Shown: positions 25,446 through 33,340 of the stretch, piece by piece | How the letters are laid out: each line of letters opens with the position of its first letter | Position numbering within the stretch: position 1 is the stretch's first letter | Origin: Streptomyces longwoodensis | GTDB lineage: Bacteria; Actinomycetota; Actinomycetes; Streptomycetales; Streptomycetaceae | Assembly (NCBI RefSeq): GCF_001514125.1 | Contig: NZ_KQ948555.1 | Span: 237,802-301,801 of the forward strand | Direction: 5' to 3' | Length of the DNA: 64,000 nucleotides | The notes under the pieces: model-generated | Databases searched by the model: none | What the model was told of the DNA's origin: nothing | The model's input: only the letters and a program-made list of their open reading frames with translations | Made by a program: the position numbers and the translations under genes

Positions 25446-26284
25446 ACGCCGCCGGGGACCTGTCCCGCTTCTCCGTCAACCAGATGACGGTCCGACAACT
25501 GTCCCTGCCCGCCCTGGTGGACGCCTGCCTCGACCTGGGCGTCCCCGGGGTCGGCCTGTGGCGCGAGCCCGTGCGGTCCCACGGCGTGGAGGCGACGGCC
25601 AAGCTGGTGCGCGAGGCCGGCCTGACCGTGACCACCCTCTGCCGGGGCGGCTTCCTCACGGCGACCGACCCGCGGGAGCGGGCGGAGGCCATCACCGACA
25701 ACCGCCGGGCCGTGGAGGAGGCGGCGGCCCTCGGCACCCGGGTGCTGGTCCTGGTCTCGGGCGGTCTCCCGGCCGGCTCCAAGGACCTGCACGGCGCCCG
25801 CGAACGCGTCGCGGACGCCTTGGCCGTCCTCGGTCCCTACGCCGAACAGCACGGTGTGCGCCTGGCGATCGAGCCCCTGCACCCCATGTTCGCCGCGGAC
25901 CGCTGCGTGGTCTCGACCCTCACCCAGGCCCTCGACCTCGCGGAACGCTTCCCCGCCCACCAGGTGGGCGTCACCGTCGACACCTACCACCTCTGGTGGG
26001 ACGACACGGCCCCCGCCCAGATCGCCCGCGCGGGCGCCCAGCACCGCATCCACACGTTCCAGGTCGCCGACTGGACCACCCCCCTCCCCGAGGGCGTCCT
26101 CAACGGCCGCGGCCAACTCGGCGACGGCACGATCGACTTCCCCACCTGGCGACACCACGTCGACTCCGCCGGCTACACGGGCCCGATCGAGGCCGAACTC
26201 TTCAACGAGAACCTGTGGTCGAGGGACGGCCACGAGGTCCTGAGGGAAACGGCGGAGCGCTTCGTGACCCACGTACTCGGGTGA
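25442..26284 (+). CDS. TIM-barrel sugar phosphate isomerase/epimerase
   Basis: 280 residues, third gene of the LacI-controlled operon, with GTG overlapping the DUF993 stop. It belongs to the xylose-isomerase-like barrel family. LAIEPLHPMFAADR near 141, GVTVDTYHLWWD near 180, and PIEAELFNENLW near 250 carry the usual Glu/Asp/His metal ligands. Expected to isomerise or epimerise the oxidised sugar produced by the first gene. It is distinct from the isomerase at 20.0-20.8 kb. The operon ends at a strong hairpin at 26494-26525. Confidence 0.87.
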   Translation: MNAAGDLSRFSVNQMTVRQLSLPALVDACLDLGVPGVGLWREPVRSHGVEATAKLVREAGLTVTTLCRGGFLTATDPRERAEAITDNRRAVEEAAALGTRVLVLVSGGLPAGSKDLHGARERVADALAVLGPYAEQHGVRLAIEPLHPMFAADRCVVSTLTQALDLAERFPAHQVGVTVDTYHLWWDDTAPAQIARAGAQHRIHTFQVADWTTPLPEGVLNGRGQLGDGTIDFPTWRHHVDSAGYTGPIEAELFNENLWSRDGHEVLRETAERFVTHVLG

Positions 26285-26493
26285 CGGCCGTCCCGGTGGA
26301 CGTGGCTCCGAGGAGTCCGGCGCTCATTCCCAGAAGCCCCACTCCCACCCCCAACTGATCACTTCCGAACACCCCCGAAAATCTTCGAACCCCGTGCAAC
26401 CCACCCCCCACCCCCACGTGTCGTACAGGGCATCAGGACTTCTGGAGGGGGATCCGGGGGGATCGCAGGGGGTTCTGATCGATGGGGGGAACA

Positions 26494-26525
26494 GGAGGGG
26501 CCCGGTCGACGGACCGGGCCCCTCC
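26494..26525. terminator. Bidirectional terminator hairpin
   Basis: GGAGGGGCCCGGTC (26494-26507) pairs perfectly over 14 bases with GACCGGGCCCCTCC (26512-26525) across a four-base loop, between the convergent isomerase and rbsD genes. Upstream, 26300-26490 holds only C-rich then G-rich tracts. Confidence 0.88.
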
Positions 26526-26554
26526 CACGTGTGCGCCGGGGGTCAGAAGTAGAT

Positions 26555-26944
26555 TCAGAAGAAGACCCCGCAGCGGAGCAGGACGTTGGCGTACGGACGG
26601 GCCTCGCCCGTGCGGACCACCAGGCGGGAGCGGTGGGAGAGGTGTTTCAGGTCGTCGTGGGGGACGTAGGCCAGGTCCGGGAAGTGGCGGGAGAGCAGGG
26701 CCGCCGCGGCCGGGTTCGCGTCGCGGACCTCCGTCGCCGCCGTCGCGCCCTCCACCACCAGCTCCGCCAGCAGCCCCTCCACGACCTCCGCGAACGACGG
26801 CACCCCGGCCCGGAAGGCGAGGTCCACCACGCGCGGCCCGTCCGGCACCGGCATGCCCGCGTCGCAGACCAGCACCCCGTCGCCGTGGCCCAGTTCGGCC
26901 AGCGCGCCCGCGAGGTGGCGGTTCAGGATGCCCGCCTTCTTCAC
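26555..26944 (-). CDS. rbsD: D-ribose pyranase
   Basis: 129 residues, the usual RbsD length. It starts MKKAGILNRHLAGALAELGHGD with the catalytic His of the family in NRHLAGAL and the second motif VCDAGMPVPDG. RbsD interconverts pyranose and furanose forms of ribose, feeding ribokinase. The GTG at 26944 overlaps the rbsK stop (GTGA), making it the last gene of the lacI-rbsA-rbsCB-rbsK-rbsD operon. The C-terminus RPYANVLLRCGVFF matches the family end except for the last few residues. Confidence 0.92.
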   Translation of the reverse strand: MKKAGILNRHLAGALAELGHGDGVLVCDAGMPVPDGPRVVDLAFRAGVPSFAEVVEGLLAELVVEGATAATEVRDANPAAAALLSRHFPDLAYVPHDDLKHLSHRSRLVVRTGEARPYANVLLRCGVFF

Positions 26945-27864
26945 GCGGCACCGCCTCCCCGCAACGCCTCGACCTCGTCCGCCGTCGGGAACGACTCCTG
27001 CGCGCCCCGCCGGGTCACCGCCACCGCCCCGACCCGCGCCGCACAGGCCGCCGCCTCCGCCAACGACGCCCCCGCCCCCAGCCGCCACGCCAGCGCCGCC
27101 GTGAAGGAGTCACCCGCGCCGGTCGTGTCCACCGCGTCCACCGCCACCGCCTCGACCCGGACCACGCCCTCGGACGACGCCACCAGCGCCCCGCCCGCGC
27201 CCAGCGTCACCACCACCGACCGCGGCCCCTTCGCCAGCAGCAGCCGCGCCCAGTCCTCGGGTCCGGACGCCACCTCGTAGGCCTCGCCCAGCAGCACCTT
27301 CGCCTCGTGCTCGTTGACGATCAGCGGGTCGCAGGCCGCCAGCACCTCGGTGTCCAGCGGCCGCGGCGGCGACGGGTTCAGCACGAACCGCGTGTCCGGC
27401 GGCAGGATCCGTACGACCTCCTCCACCGTCTCCACGGGGATCTCCAACTGCGCCGACACCACCCGGGAGGCGTGGAAGAGGCTCGTCGCCGCCCGCACGT
27501 CCCGGGGAGTGAGCCGGGCGTTGGCGCCGGGGGAGACCACGATGCTGTTGTCGCCCGACGGGTCGACCGTGATCAGCGCGACGCCCGTCGGCGCCCCGCC
27601 CACCAGCACACCCACCGTGTCGACCCCGGCCGCCCGCTGCGACTCCAGCAGCAGCCGGCCGTACGCGTCGTCGCCGACCCGCGCCAGCAGCGCCGTACGG
27701 GCACCGAGCCGCGCCGCCGCCACCGCCTGGTTGGCGCCCTTGCCGCCCGGGTGGACGGCCAGGTCGGAGCCGAGCACCGTCTCCCCGGCCCCCGGCCGGC
27801 GCTCGACGCCGATCACCAGGTCGGCGTTGGCCGACCCCACGACCAGCAGGTCGTAGTCGTACAT
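26941..27864 (-). CDS. rbsK: Ribokinase
   Basis: 307 residues of the PfkB family. N-terminal GSANADLVIGVERRPGAGET and HPGGKGANQAVAAARLGA (near 37-54) form the sugar-binding GGKGAN signature. The C-terminal DTTGAGDSFTAALAW near 246-260 carries the catalytic Asp and anion hole. It phosphorylates ribose to ribose-5-phosphate in the cytosol. ATG at 27864. It lies 139 bases downstream of the fused permease/binding-protein gene and overlaps rbsD by four bases. Confidence 0.94.
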   Translation of the reverse strand: MYDYDLLVVGSANADLVIGVERRPGAGETVLGSDLAVHPGGKGANQAVAAARLGARTALLARVGDDAYGRLLLESQRAAGVDTVGVLVGGAPTGVALITVDPSGDNSIVVSPGANARLTPRDVRAATSLFHASRVVSAQLEIPVETVEEVVRILPPDTRFVLNPSPPRPLDTEVLAACDPLIVNEHEAKVLLGEAYEVASGPEDWARLLLAKGPRSVVVTLGAGGALVASSEGVVRVEAVAVDAVDTTGAGDSFTAALAWRLGAGASLAEAAACAARVGAVAVTRRGAQESFPTADEVEALRGGGAA

Positions 27865-27959
27865 GAGAGAACTCCCCTGGAACCTCGGAACCCTGGAACC
27901 CTGAAGAAGCGGACCGGGCGGACGGCCCCCGCGAGGGTGACCGCCCGCCCACTCAGCCG

Positions 27960-28001
27960 TGTCGGCTCACCTGTGTCGGCTCACCTGTGTCGGCTCACCC
28001 G
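27960..28001. repeat. 14-bp tandem repeat, three copies
   Basis: TGTCGGCTCACCTG occurs at 27960, 27974 and (last copy TGTCGGCTCACCCG) 27988, with a degenerate fourth TGTCAGCC running over the stop codon of the fused permease gene. It lies between that gene and rbsK inside the operon, so it is transcribed. Confidence 0.8.
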
Positions 28002-28003
28002 TG

Positions 28004-29947
28004 TCAGCCGTGGAAGCCGGCCACGTTCTCCTTCGTGACCACCTTCACCGGCACCTTCACCGTCGCGGGCACCTCCTTGCCGTCCAGCGCCCGCAGCGCG
28101 TTGTCCACGGCGATCCGGCCCAGCTGGGACGGCTGCTGCGCCACCGACGCGTACAGCGTGCCCTGTTCAACGGCCTTGAGGCCGTCCGGGGTTCCGTCGA
28201 AGCCGACGACCTGCACCGACTTCCCGGCCTTCGCCCCGAGCGCCTTGACCGCGCCGAGCGCCATCTCGTCGTTGGCGGCGATCACGCCCTGCACGTCCGG
28301 GTGGGCCTGGAGCAGGTTCGACATCACGTCGAGGCCCTTGGTGCGGTCGAAGTCGGCCGGCTGCTGGGCCACCACCTGGATGCCCGGGTAGGCCTTCAGA
28401 CCCTTGGCGAAGCCCTCGGCGCGCTCGCGGGCGGCGGAGGTGCCGGCCTGGCCCTGGAGGATCACGATCCTGCCGTGCCCGCCCAGCTTCTCCGCGACGG
28501 TCTTGGCGGCCAGTTCGCCGCCGGCCACGTTGTCCGACGCCACCAGCGCGTCCACGTCCGCCTTGTTGACGCCGCGGTCCACCGCGACGACGGGGATCCC
28601 CGCCTTGTCCGCCGCCCGTACGGACGGACCCGCCGCGTCGGAGTCCACCGGGTTGACGATGATCGCGCCCAGGCCGGAACTGGTGAAGTTCTGGAGTTGG
28701 TTGGCCTGCTGCGAGGCGTCGTTCTGGGCGTCGGTGACCGTCAGGTCCACGCCCCGCTCCTTCGCCTCGGCCTGCGCGCCGGAGCGGATCTGCACGAAGA
28801 ACGGGTTGTTCAGCGTCGACAGCGACAGGCCGACCTTCGGGTTCGCCGACGACGAGGAGCCGTCGTGCAGGAAGGACGTCGCCCCGACGACCGCCACCGT
28901 GACGACCGCGGCCAGCGCGTACGTCGCCGTCTGCCGGCCCTTGCCGCCGGGGCTGTGGGTGGGCGTGGCGCCCGCCTTGCGGCGCACCGTGTCCAGCAGC
29001 ACCGCCAGCGCGATGACCACGCCGATCACGACCTGCTGCCAGAAGGCGGACACCGACAGCAGGTTGAGGCCGTTGCGCAGCACCGCGAGGATCAGCGCGC
29101 CGATCAGCGTGCCGGACGCCTTGCCGGTGCCGCCCGCCAGGGAGGCGCCGCCGATGACGACGGCGGCGATGGCGTCGAGCTCGTAGCCGTCGGCGGCCTG
29201 CGGCTGCGCGGACGACAGCCGCGCGGCGAGCACGACGCCCGCGGCGGCCGCGAACACGCCGGACAGGGCGTAGATGGCGAGCTTCTGCTTCTTCACCCGC
29301 AGCCCGGACAGCCGCGCGGCCTCCTCGTTGCCGCCGATGGCGTACATCGAGCGGCCGATGTAGGTGCGGCCGAGCACGAAGGCCGCGATCAGACCCATGA
29401 CCACCATGACCAGCACCGGTACCGGCAGCCAGCCGCCGAGCGTGTCACCGAGGTGCGAGACCGAGTCGGGGAAGGCGATCGGGGAGCCCTCGGAGATCAC
29501 CAGCGACAGACCGCGGCCCACCGACAGCAGGGCGAGCGTGGCGATGAACGGCGGCAGCTTGCCGTACGCGATGAGGAAGCCGTTCACCAGCCCGCACACG
29601 ATGCCCGTGGCCAGCGCCAGTACGACGGCGAGGGCGACGGGCACGCCGTGCGAGGTGGCGCTCCAGGCGAGGACGGTGGCCGATAGGGCCGCCACCGAGC
29701 CGACCGACAGGTCGATCCCCGCGGAGACGATCACGAAGGTCACGCCGAAGGCGAGGATGGCGGTCACGGCCGCCTGGACACCGACGTTGAGCAGGTTGTC
29801 GGTGGTGAGGAAGTCGCCCGACAGCGCCGACATGGCGATGACGAGGACGATCAGCGCGGTGAGGGCGCCGTTGTCGAGCAGCAGGCGGCGCACGGCCGCG
29901 GCGCCGCCGGCGCCCGCGGTGCCGCCCTTGAGCGTGTCAGTGGCCAC
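28004..29947 (-). CDS. Fused ribose-type ABC permease and substrate-binding protein (RbsC-RbsB)
   Basis: 647 residues in two parts. Residues about 20-325 are an RbsC-like permease with GIDLSVGSVAALSATVLAW and GRTYIGRSMYAIGGNEEAA. An extra hydrophobic helix follows (ATYALAAVVTVAVVGATSF, about 340-358), then an RbsB-like binding protein (about 366-645; VGLSLSTLNNPFFVQIRSGA, ending near VTKENVAGFHG). Since RbsC normally ends in the cytoplasm, the extra helix would place the binding domain outside, tethered to its own channel and replacing the usual lipoprotein. The ATG overlaps the rbsA end by 11 bases. I recall the same fusion in S. coelicolor, so it is probably not an assembly artefact. Confidence 0.92.
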   Translation of the reverse strand: MATDTLKGGTAGAGGAAAVRRLLLDNGALTALIVLVIAMSALSGDFLTTDNLLNVGVQAAVTAILAFGVTFVIVSAGIDLSVGSVAALSATVLAWSATSHGVPVALAVVLALATGIVCGLVNGFLIAYGKLPPFIATLALLSVGRGLSLVISEGSPIAFPDSVSHLGDTLGGWLPVPVLVMVVMGLIAAFVLGRTYIGRSMYAIGGNEEAARLSGLRVKKQKLAIYALSGVFAAAAGVVLAARLSSAQPQAADGYELDAIAAVVIGGASLAGGTGKASGTLIGALILAVLRNGLNLLSVSAFWQQVVIGVVIALAVLLDTVRRKAGATPTHSPGGKGRQTATYALAAVVTVAVVGATSFLHDGSSSSANPKVGLSLSTLNNPFFVQIRSGAQAEAKERGVDLTVTDAQNDASQQANQLQNFTSSGLGAIIVNPVDSDAAGPSVRAADKAGIPVVAVDRGVNKADVDALVASDNVAGGELAAKTVAEKLGGHGRIVILQGQAGTSAARERAEGFAKGLKAYPGIQVVAQQPADFDRTKGLDVMSNLLQAHPDVQGVIAANDEMALGAVKALGAKAGKSVQVVGFDGTPDGLKAVEQGTLYASVAQQPSQLGRIAVDNALRALDGKEVPATVKVPVKVVTKENVAGFHG

Positions 29948-31556
29948 GAGCGGCCTCCTTGTCGGTCGGGTCGGTCGGGTCGGTGGACCTGGTGGGGTCG
30001 GTCGGGTTGGTGGACCCGGCGGGATCGGCGGGGTCGGTCGAGGTGCCGGTGGAGCTGCCGGTGGCGCCGGCGGAGCCGACGGCGAGGGCCATCACGGAGT
30101 CCTGGGTGGCCTCGTCGGCGGACAGCTCGCCCGCGATGCGGCCCTGCGCCATCACCAGCACCCGGTCGCTCATGCCGAGCACCTCCGGCAGGTCGCTGGA
30201 GATCATCAGCACCGCGGCGCCGGCGGCCGTCAGCCGGTTGACCAGCTGGTAGATCTCGACCTTGGCGCCGACGTCGATGCCGCGCGTCGGCTCGTCGAGG
30301 ATCAGCACGCGCGTGTCGGCCAGCAGCCACTTGCCGATGACGACCTTCTGCTGGTTGCCGCCGGACAGGGTGCGCACCTGCTGGCCGAGGCCCGCCATGC
30401 GCACGCCGAGCTGGTGCGCGATGCGCTCCGCGGCCTCGTGCTGCCCCTTGCGGTCGACGAGCCCCGCGCGCGTGGCGGCCCGCAGGGTGACCAGGCCGAG
30501 GTTCTCCTCGACGGTCTGGTCCAGCACGAGGCCCTGGCCCTTGCGGTCCTCGGGCACCAGCCCGACCCCGGCCGCCAGGGCCGCGTTCACGTCGTGCCGG
30601 CGCAGCGCCCGGCCTCCGACGCGCACGGTGCCCCGGTCGTACGGGTCGGCGCCGAAGACCGCGCGGACCACCTCGGTGCGTCCCGCGCCGACCAGTCCGG
30701 CGATGCCGACGACCTCACCGGCGTGCACCTCGAAGCTGACGTCGTGGAAGACGCCGTCCCGGGTGAGGCCCTCGACGCTGAGCAGCGCGGGGCCCCGGTC
30801 GGGCCGTTCGCGCGGGTACTGCTGCTCGATCGAGCGGCCCACCATGAGCCGGACCAGCTCGTCCTCGGGCGTGGAGGCGGGCACCTGACCGACGCTGCGG
30901 CCGTCGCGGATGACGGTGACGCGGTCGCCGAGGGCGGCGATCTCCTCCAGGTGGTGGGTGATGAAGACGATGCCGACGCCGTCCGCGCGCAGACTGCGCA
31001 CGATCGCGAAGAGCTTGTCGACCTCCTCGGAGGTCAGCACGGCGGTCGGCTCGTCCATGATGAGCACGCGCGCGTTGAGGCTCAGCGCTTTGGCGATCTC
31101 CACCATCTGGAGCCGGGCGATGCCGAGTTCGCGCACGCGTGCGCGGGGCGACACGGTCAGGCCGACCCGCCGCAGCAGCACCTCGGCGTCGGCCTCCATG
31201 CGCCTGCGGTCGATCATGCCGAAGCGGCGCGGCTGGCGGCCCAGGAAGATGTTCTCGGCGACCGTCAGGTCGGGCACCAGGTTGAACTCCTGGTAGATGG
31301 TGGCGATGCCGAGGCGCTCGGCGTCCTGCGCGCCGTGGATGCGCACCTCCCGGCCGTCGGCCAGGATGCGGCCGGCGTCGGGGCGGTGGGCGCCGGAGAG
31401 CATCTTGATCAGGGTGCTCTTGCCGGCGCCGTTCTCACCGAGCAGCACGTGCACCTCGCCGCGGCGCAGGTCGAAGTCGACGCCGTCGAGCGCGACCACG
31501 CCGGGGAAGGTCTTCCGCAGGCCCTCGATGCGCAGCAACGCGTCCGGGTTGCTCAC
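29937..31556 (-). CDS. rbsA: Ribose-type sugar ABC transporter ATP-binding protein (double NBD)
   Basis: 539 residues with two ATPase domains as in RbsA/XylG. The first has Walker A GENGAGKST near 36 and LIMDEPTAVL near 160. The second has the degenerate GLVGAGRTE near 275, LSGGNQQKVVIGKWLL near 395 and LILDEPTRGIDVG near 418. It energises the fused permease encoded next. GTG at 31556 has AGGAG seven bases upstream and overlaps the LacI stop (GTGA). The last 40 residues are a Thr/Asp/Pro repeat tail (for example TDPTDPTDK) encoded by GGTCGGTCGG-type tandem DNA, unlike the conserved rest; it is probably disordered and variable in length. Confidence 0.92.
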   Translation of the reverse strand: MSNPDALLRIEGLRKTFPGVVALDGVDFDLRRGEVHVLLGENGAGKSTLIKMLSGAHRPDAGRILADGREVRIHGAQDAERLGIATIYQEFNLVPDLTVAENIFLGRQPRRFGMIDRRRMEADAEVLLRRVGLTVSPRARVRELGIARLQMVEIAKALSLNARVLIMDEPTAVLTSEEVDKLFAIVRSLRADGVGIVFITHHLEEIAALGDRVTVIRDGRSVGQVPASTPEDELVRLMVGRSIEQQYPRERPDRGPALLSVEGLTRDGVFHDVSFEVHAGEVVGIAGLVGAGRTEVVRAVFGADPYDRGTVRVGGRALRRHDVNAALAAGVGLVPEDRKGQGLVLDQTVEENLGLVTLRAATRAGLVDRKGQHEAAERIAHQLGVRMAGLGQQVRTLSGGNQQKVVIGKWLLADTRVLILDEPTRGIDVGAKVEIYQLVNRLTAAGAAVLMISSDLPEVLGMSDRVLVMAQGRIAGELSADEATQDSVMALAVGSAGATGSSTGTSTDPADPAGSTNPTDPTRSTDPTDPTDKEAARGH

Positions 31557-32581
31557 GACTGGCTCCTGTTCGTTGCGGTCGGAGTGGCCGGCGGCGCGCC
31601 GCACGAGCGCCGTACGACGAGCCGGGCGGGCAGGGTGACGGACTCGCCGGGCCGGCCCTCGATGCGGTCCACGAGCGCCCGTACGGCGGCCCGGCCCAGC
31701 TCGTCGGTCGGCTGGGCGATGGCGGTGACCGGCGGGTCGGTGTGCACGAACCACCGGATGTCGTCGAACGCGGCCAGCGCCAGGTCGTCCGGCACGCGCA
31801 GCCCACGCGCGCGTACGGCGTCCAGGGCGCCCAGCGCCATCAGGTTGTCGGCCGCGAAGACGACCTCGGGCGGCTCGGGCAGGTCGAGGAAGCCCTCGGT
31901 GACCCGCCGGCCGCTCTCGGCCTGGAAGTCGCCCTGGCCGATGTAGGCGTCGGGCAGGGGGAGCCCGTGCGCGGCGAGCGCCGCGCGGAACGCCTCCACG
32001 CGCTCGCTGCCGGTGGTGGTGGCCGCCGGGCCCGCGATGATGGCGAGCCTGCGGTGGCCGAGGCCGTACAGGTGGGCGACGAGGTCGCGCACGGCCGCGC
32101 GGCCGTCGGCGCGCACGACGGGCACGTCCACGCCGGGGATCCAGCGGTCGACGAACACCATCGGTGTGCCCGCGCGCGCGGCGTCCAGCATCAGTGGGGA
32201 GCCGCCGTCGGTGGGGGAGACCAGCAGCCCGTCGATGCGCCGGTCCAGCAGGGTCCGTACGTGGTGGTCCTGGAGGTCGGGCCGCTCGTCGGCGTTGCCG
32301 ATGATCACGCTGTAGCCGAGGGCGCGGGCCTCTTCCTCGACCGCGCGGGCCAGCTCGGTGAAGTAAGGGTTCAGCACGTCGCTGATGACCAGGCCGAGGG
32401 TGCGGGTCTGGTCGGTGCGCAGCGACCGGGCGACCGCGTTGGGCCGGTAGCCCAGCGCCCGGACGGCGGCCAGCACGCGCGTGCGGGCGTCCTCGCTGAC
32501 CGACGGATGGTCGTTCAGGACCCGCGACACCGTGGCGACGGACACCCCCGCCTCGGCGGCGACGTCCTTGATGCTCGCCAT
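31553..32581 (-). CDS. LacI-family regulator of the ribose-type operon
   Basis: 342 residues. Helix-turn-helix ASIKDVAAEAGVSVATVSRV, hinge region YRPNAVARSLR, then a sugar-binding domain (about 60-330). It is the first gene of the rbs-type operon and overlaps rbsA (GTGA), so regulator and transporter are co-transcribed and autoregulated through the twin operators just upstream. ATG at 32581 with GAGGAGGTGG upstream was chosen; an earlier ATG at 32614 lies beyond this ribosome site and adds only a poorly conserved leader. The inducer is probably ribose or a related pentose. Confidence 0.93.
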   Translation of the reverse strand: MASIKDVAAEAGVSVATVSRVLNDHPSVSEDARTRVLAAVRALGYRPNAVARSLRTDQTRTLGLVISDVLNPYFTELARAVEEEARALGYSVIIGNADERPDLQDHHVRTLLDRRIDGLLVSPTDGGSPLMLDAARAGTPMVFVDRWIPGVDVPVVRADGRAAVRDLVAHLYGLGHRRLAIIAGPAATTTGSERVEAFRAALAAHGLPLPDAYIGQGDFQAESGRRVTEGFLDLPEPPEVVFAADNLMALGALDAVRARGLRVPDDLALAAFDDIRWFVHTDPPVTAIAQPTDELGRAAVRALVDRIEGRPGESVTLPARLVVRRSCGAPPATPTATNRSQS

Positions 32582-32618
32582 CGCCCCACCACCTCCTCGT
32601 GGCTCGAACGGCACGCCG

Positions 32619-32664
32619 TGGAATCGATTACATCGACGTGTACGGAGGATTGGAATCGATTACA
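32619..32664 (-). promoter_or_regulatory. Twin LacI-type operators (TGGAATCGATTACA)
   Basis: Identical 14-base words at 32619-32632 and 32651-32664, 32 bases apart (about three helical turns), each built on the palindromic core AATCGATT. They lie 38-83 bases upstream of the LacI start, where bound dimers on one DNA face could cooperate to repress the lacI-rbs operon. Confidence 0.8.
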
Positions 32665-32682
32665 CGCCGGTTAATCAAGCCC

Positions 32683-33137
32683 TCAACCAGATGTCGAGAC
32701 CGGATCGTGATCCGTCAGGCCGGGGTCGAGCTGACACCAGACGTACTTGCCGCGGGCCCCGAACCGGGCTGACGGCTGCCAGCCCCAGAGGTCCGCGCAG
32801 GCCGTGACGAGTCCCAGTCCCCGGCCGTCCTCCTGGAGCAGGTTCCGGTCCTGCCCTTGGTCAGCGGTCGCGATGGGCCGGGGGGTGCCGGGTCGGTGTC
32901 CCAGGCCGCGATCCACACCGCGCCGTCCCGGGTGCGCCGCACCCTGAGGGCGGCCGGCCCGGTGGTGTGGCGTACGGCGTTGGACACCAACTCCGCGGCC
33001 AGGAGTTCGGCCGTGTCCGCGAGGCCGATCAGGCCGTGCAGGGTGAGGATCAGGCGCAGGGTGCGACGGCACACGGTCACGGCTCTCACGTCGTTGGGGA
33101 TGGAGAGGGCGTAGTCCCAGGTCTCGTTCTCGGGCAT
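32683..33137 (-). pseudogene. HATPase-like (RsbW-type) regulator with a frameshift
   Basis: The first part (MPENETWDYALSIPNDVRAV onward; N-box-like AAELVSNAVRHTTGPAALRV; WIAAWDTDPAPP) reads in one frame. The conserved end (DGRGLGLVTACADLWGW, then GKYVWCQLDPGL) reads in the adjacent frame and stops at 32683. The shift lies at a run of six G on the plus strand (32880-32885); one more base would join both into a normal protein of about 150 residues. It may be a real mutation, a homopolymer sequencing error or, less likely, programmed slippage. Such proteins accompany XRE/DUF397 gene pairs in Streptomyces. As written, the product loses its G-box end. Confidence 0.8.
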
Positions 33138-33340
33138 GCGGGATCAACTCCGTGGGATGGGTGGGGGGGGTGCGGGCACGGTGGCGTCGCCGCGGGCGTC
33201 GTGGCAGGACGGCGCGGTGCACTTCCTGTGCGTGTGCGCTTCGTGACCGACGGTAGGGCTAATGATTTATACAGTGCAAGCCGATCGCGTAATCTGACAC
33301 CCGGACGAATCGCGCCCACGGGCGCGTTGGGAGGTGAGAG

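Noticed and set aside
32876..32890. Programmed -1 frameshift at the C6 run in the HATPase gene
   Set aside because: No downstream structure or conserved slippery context was evident; a one-base deletion or sequencing error explains the data more simply.
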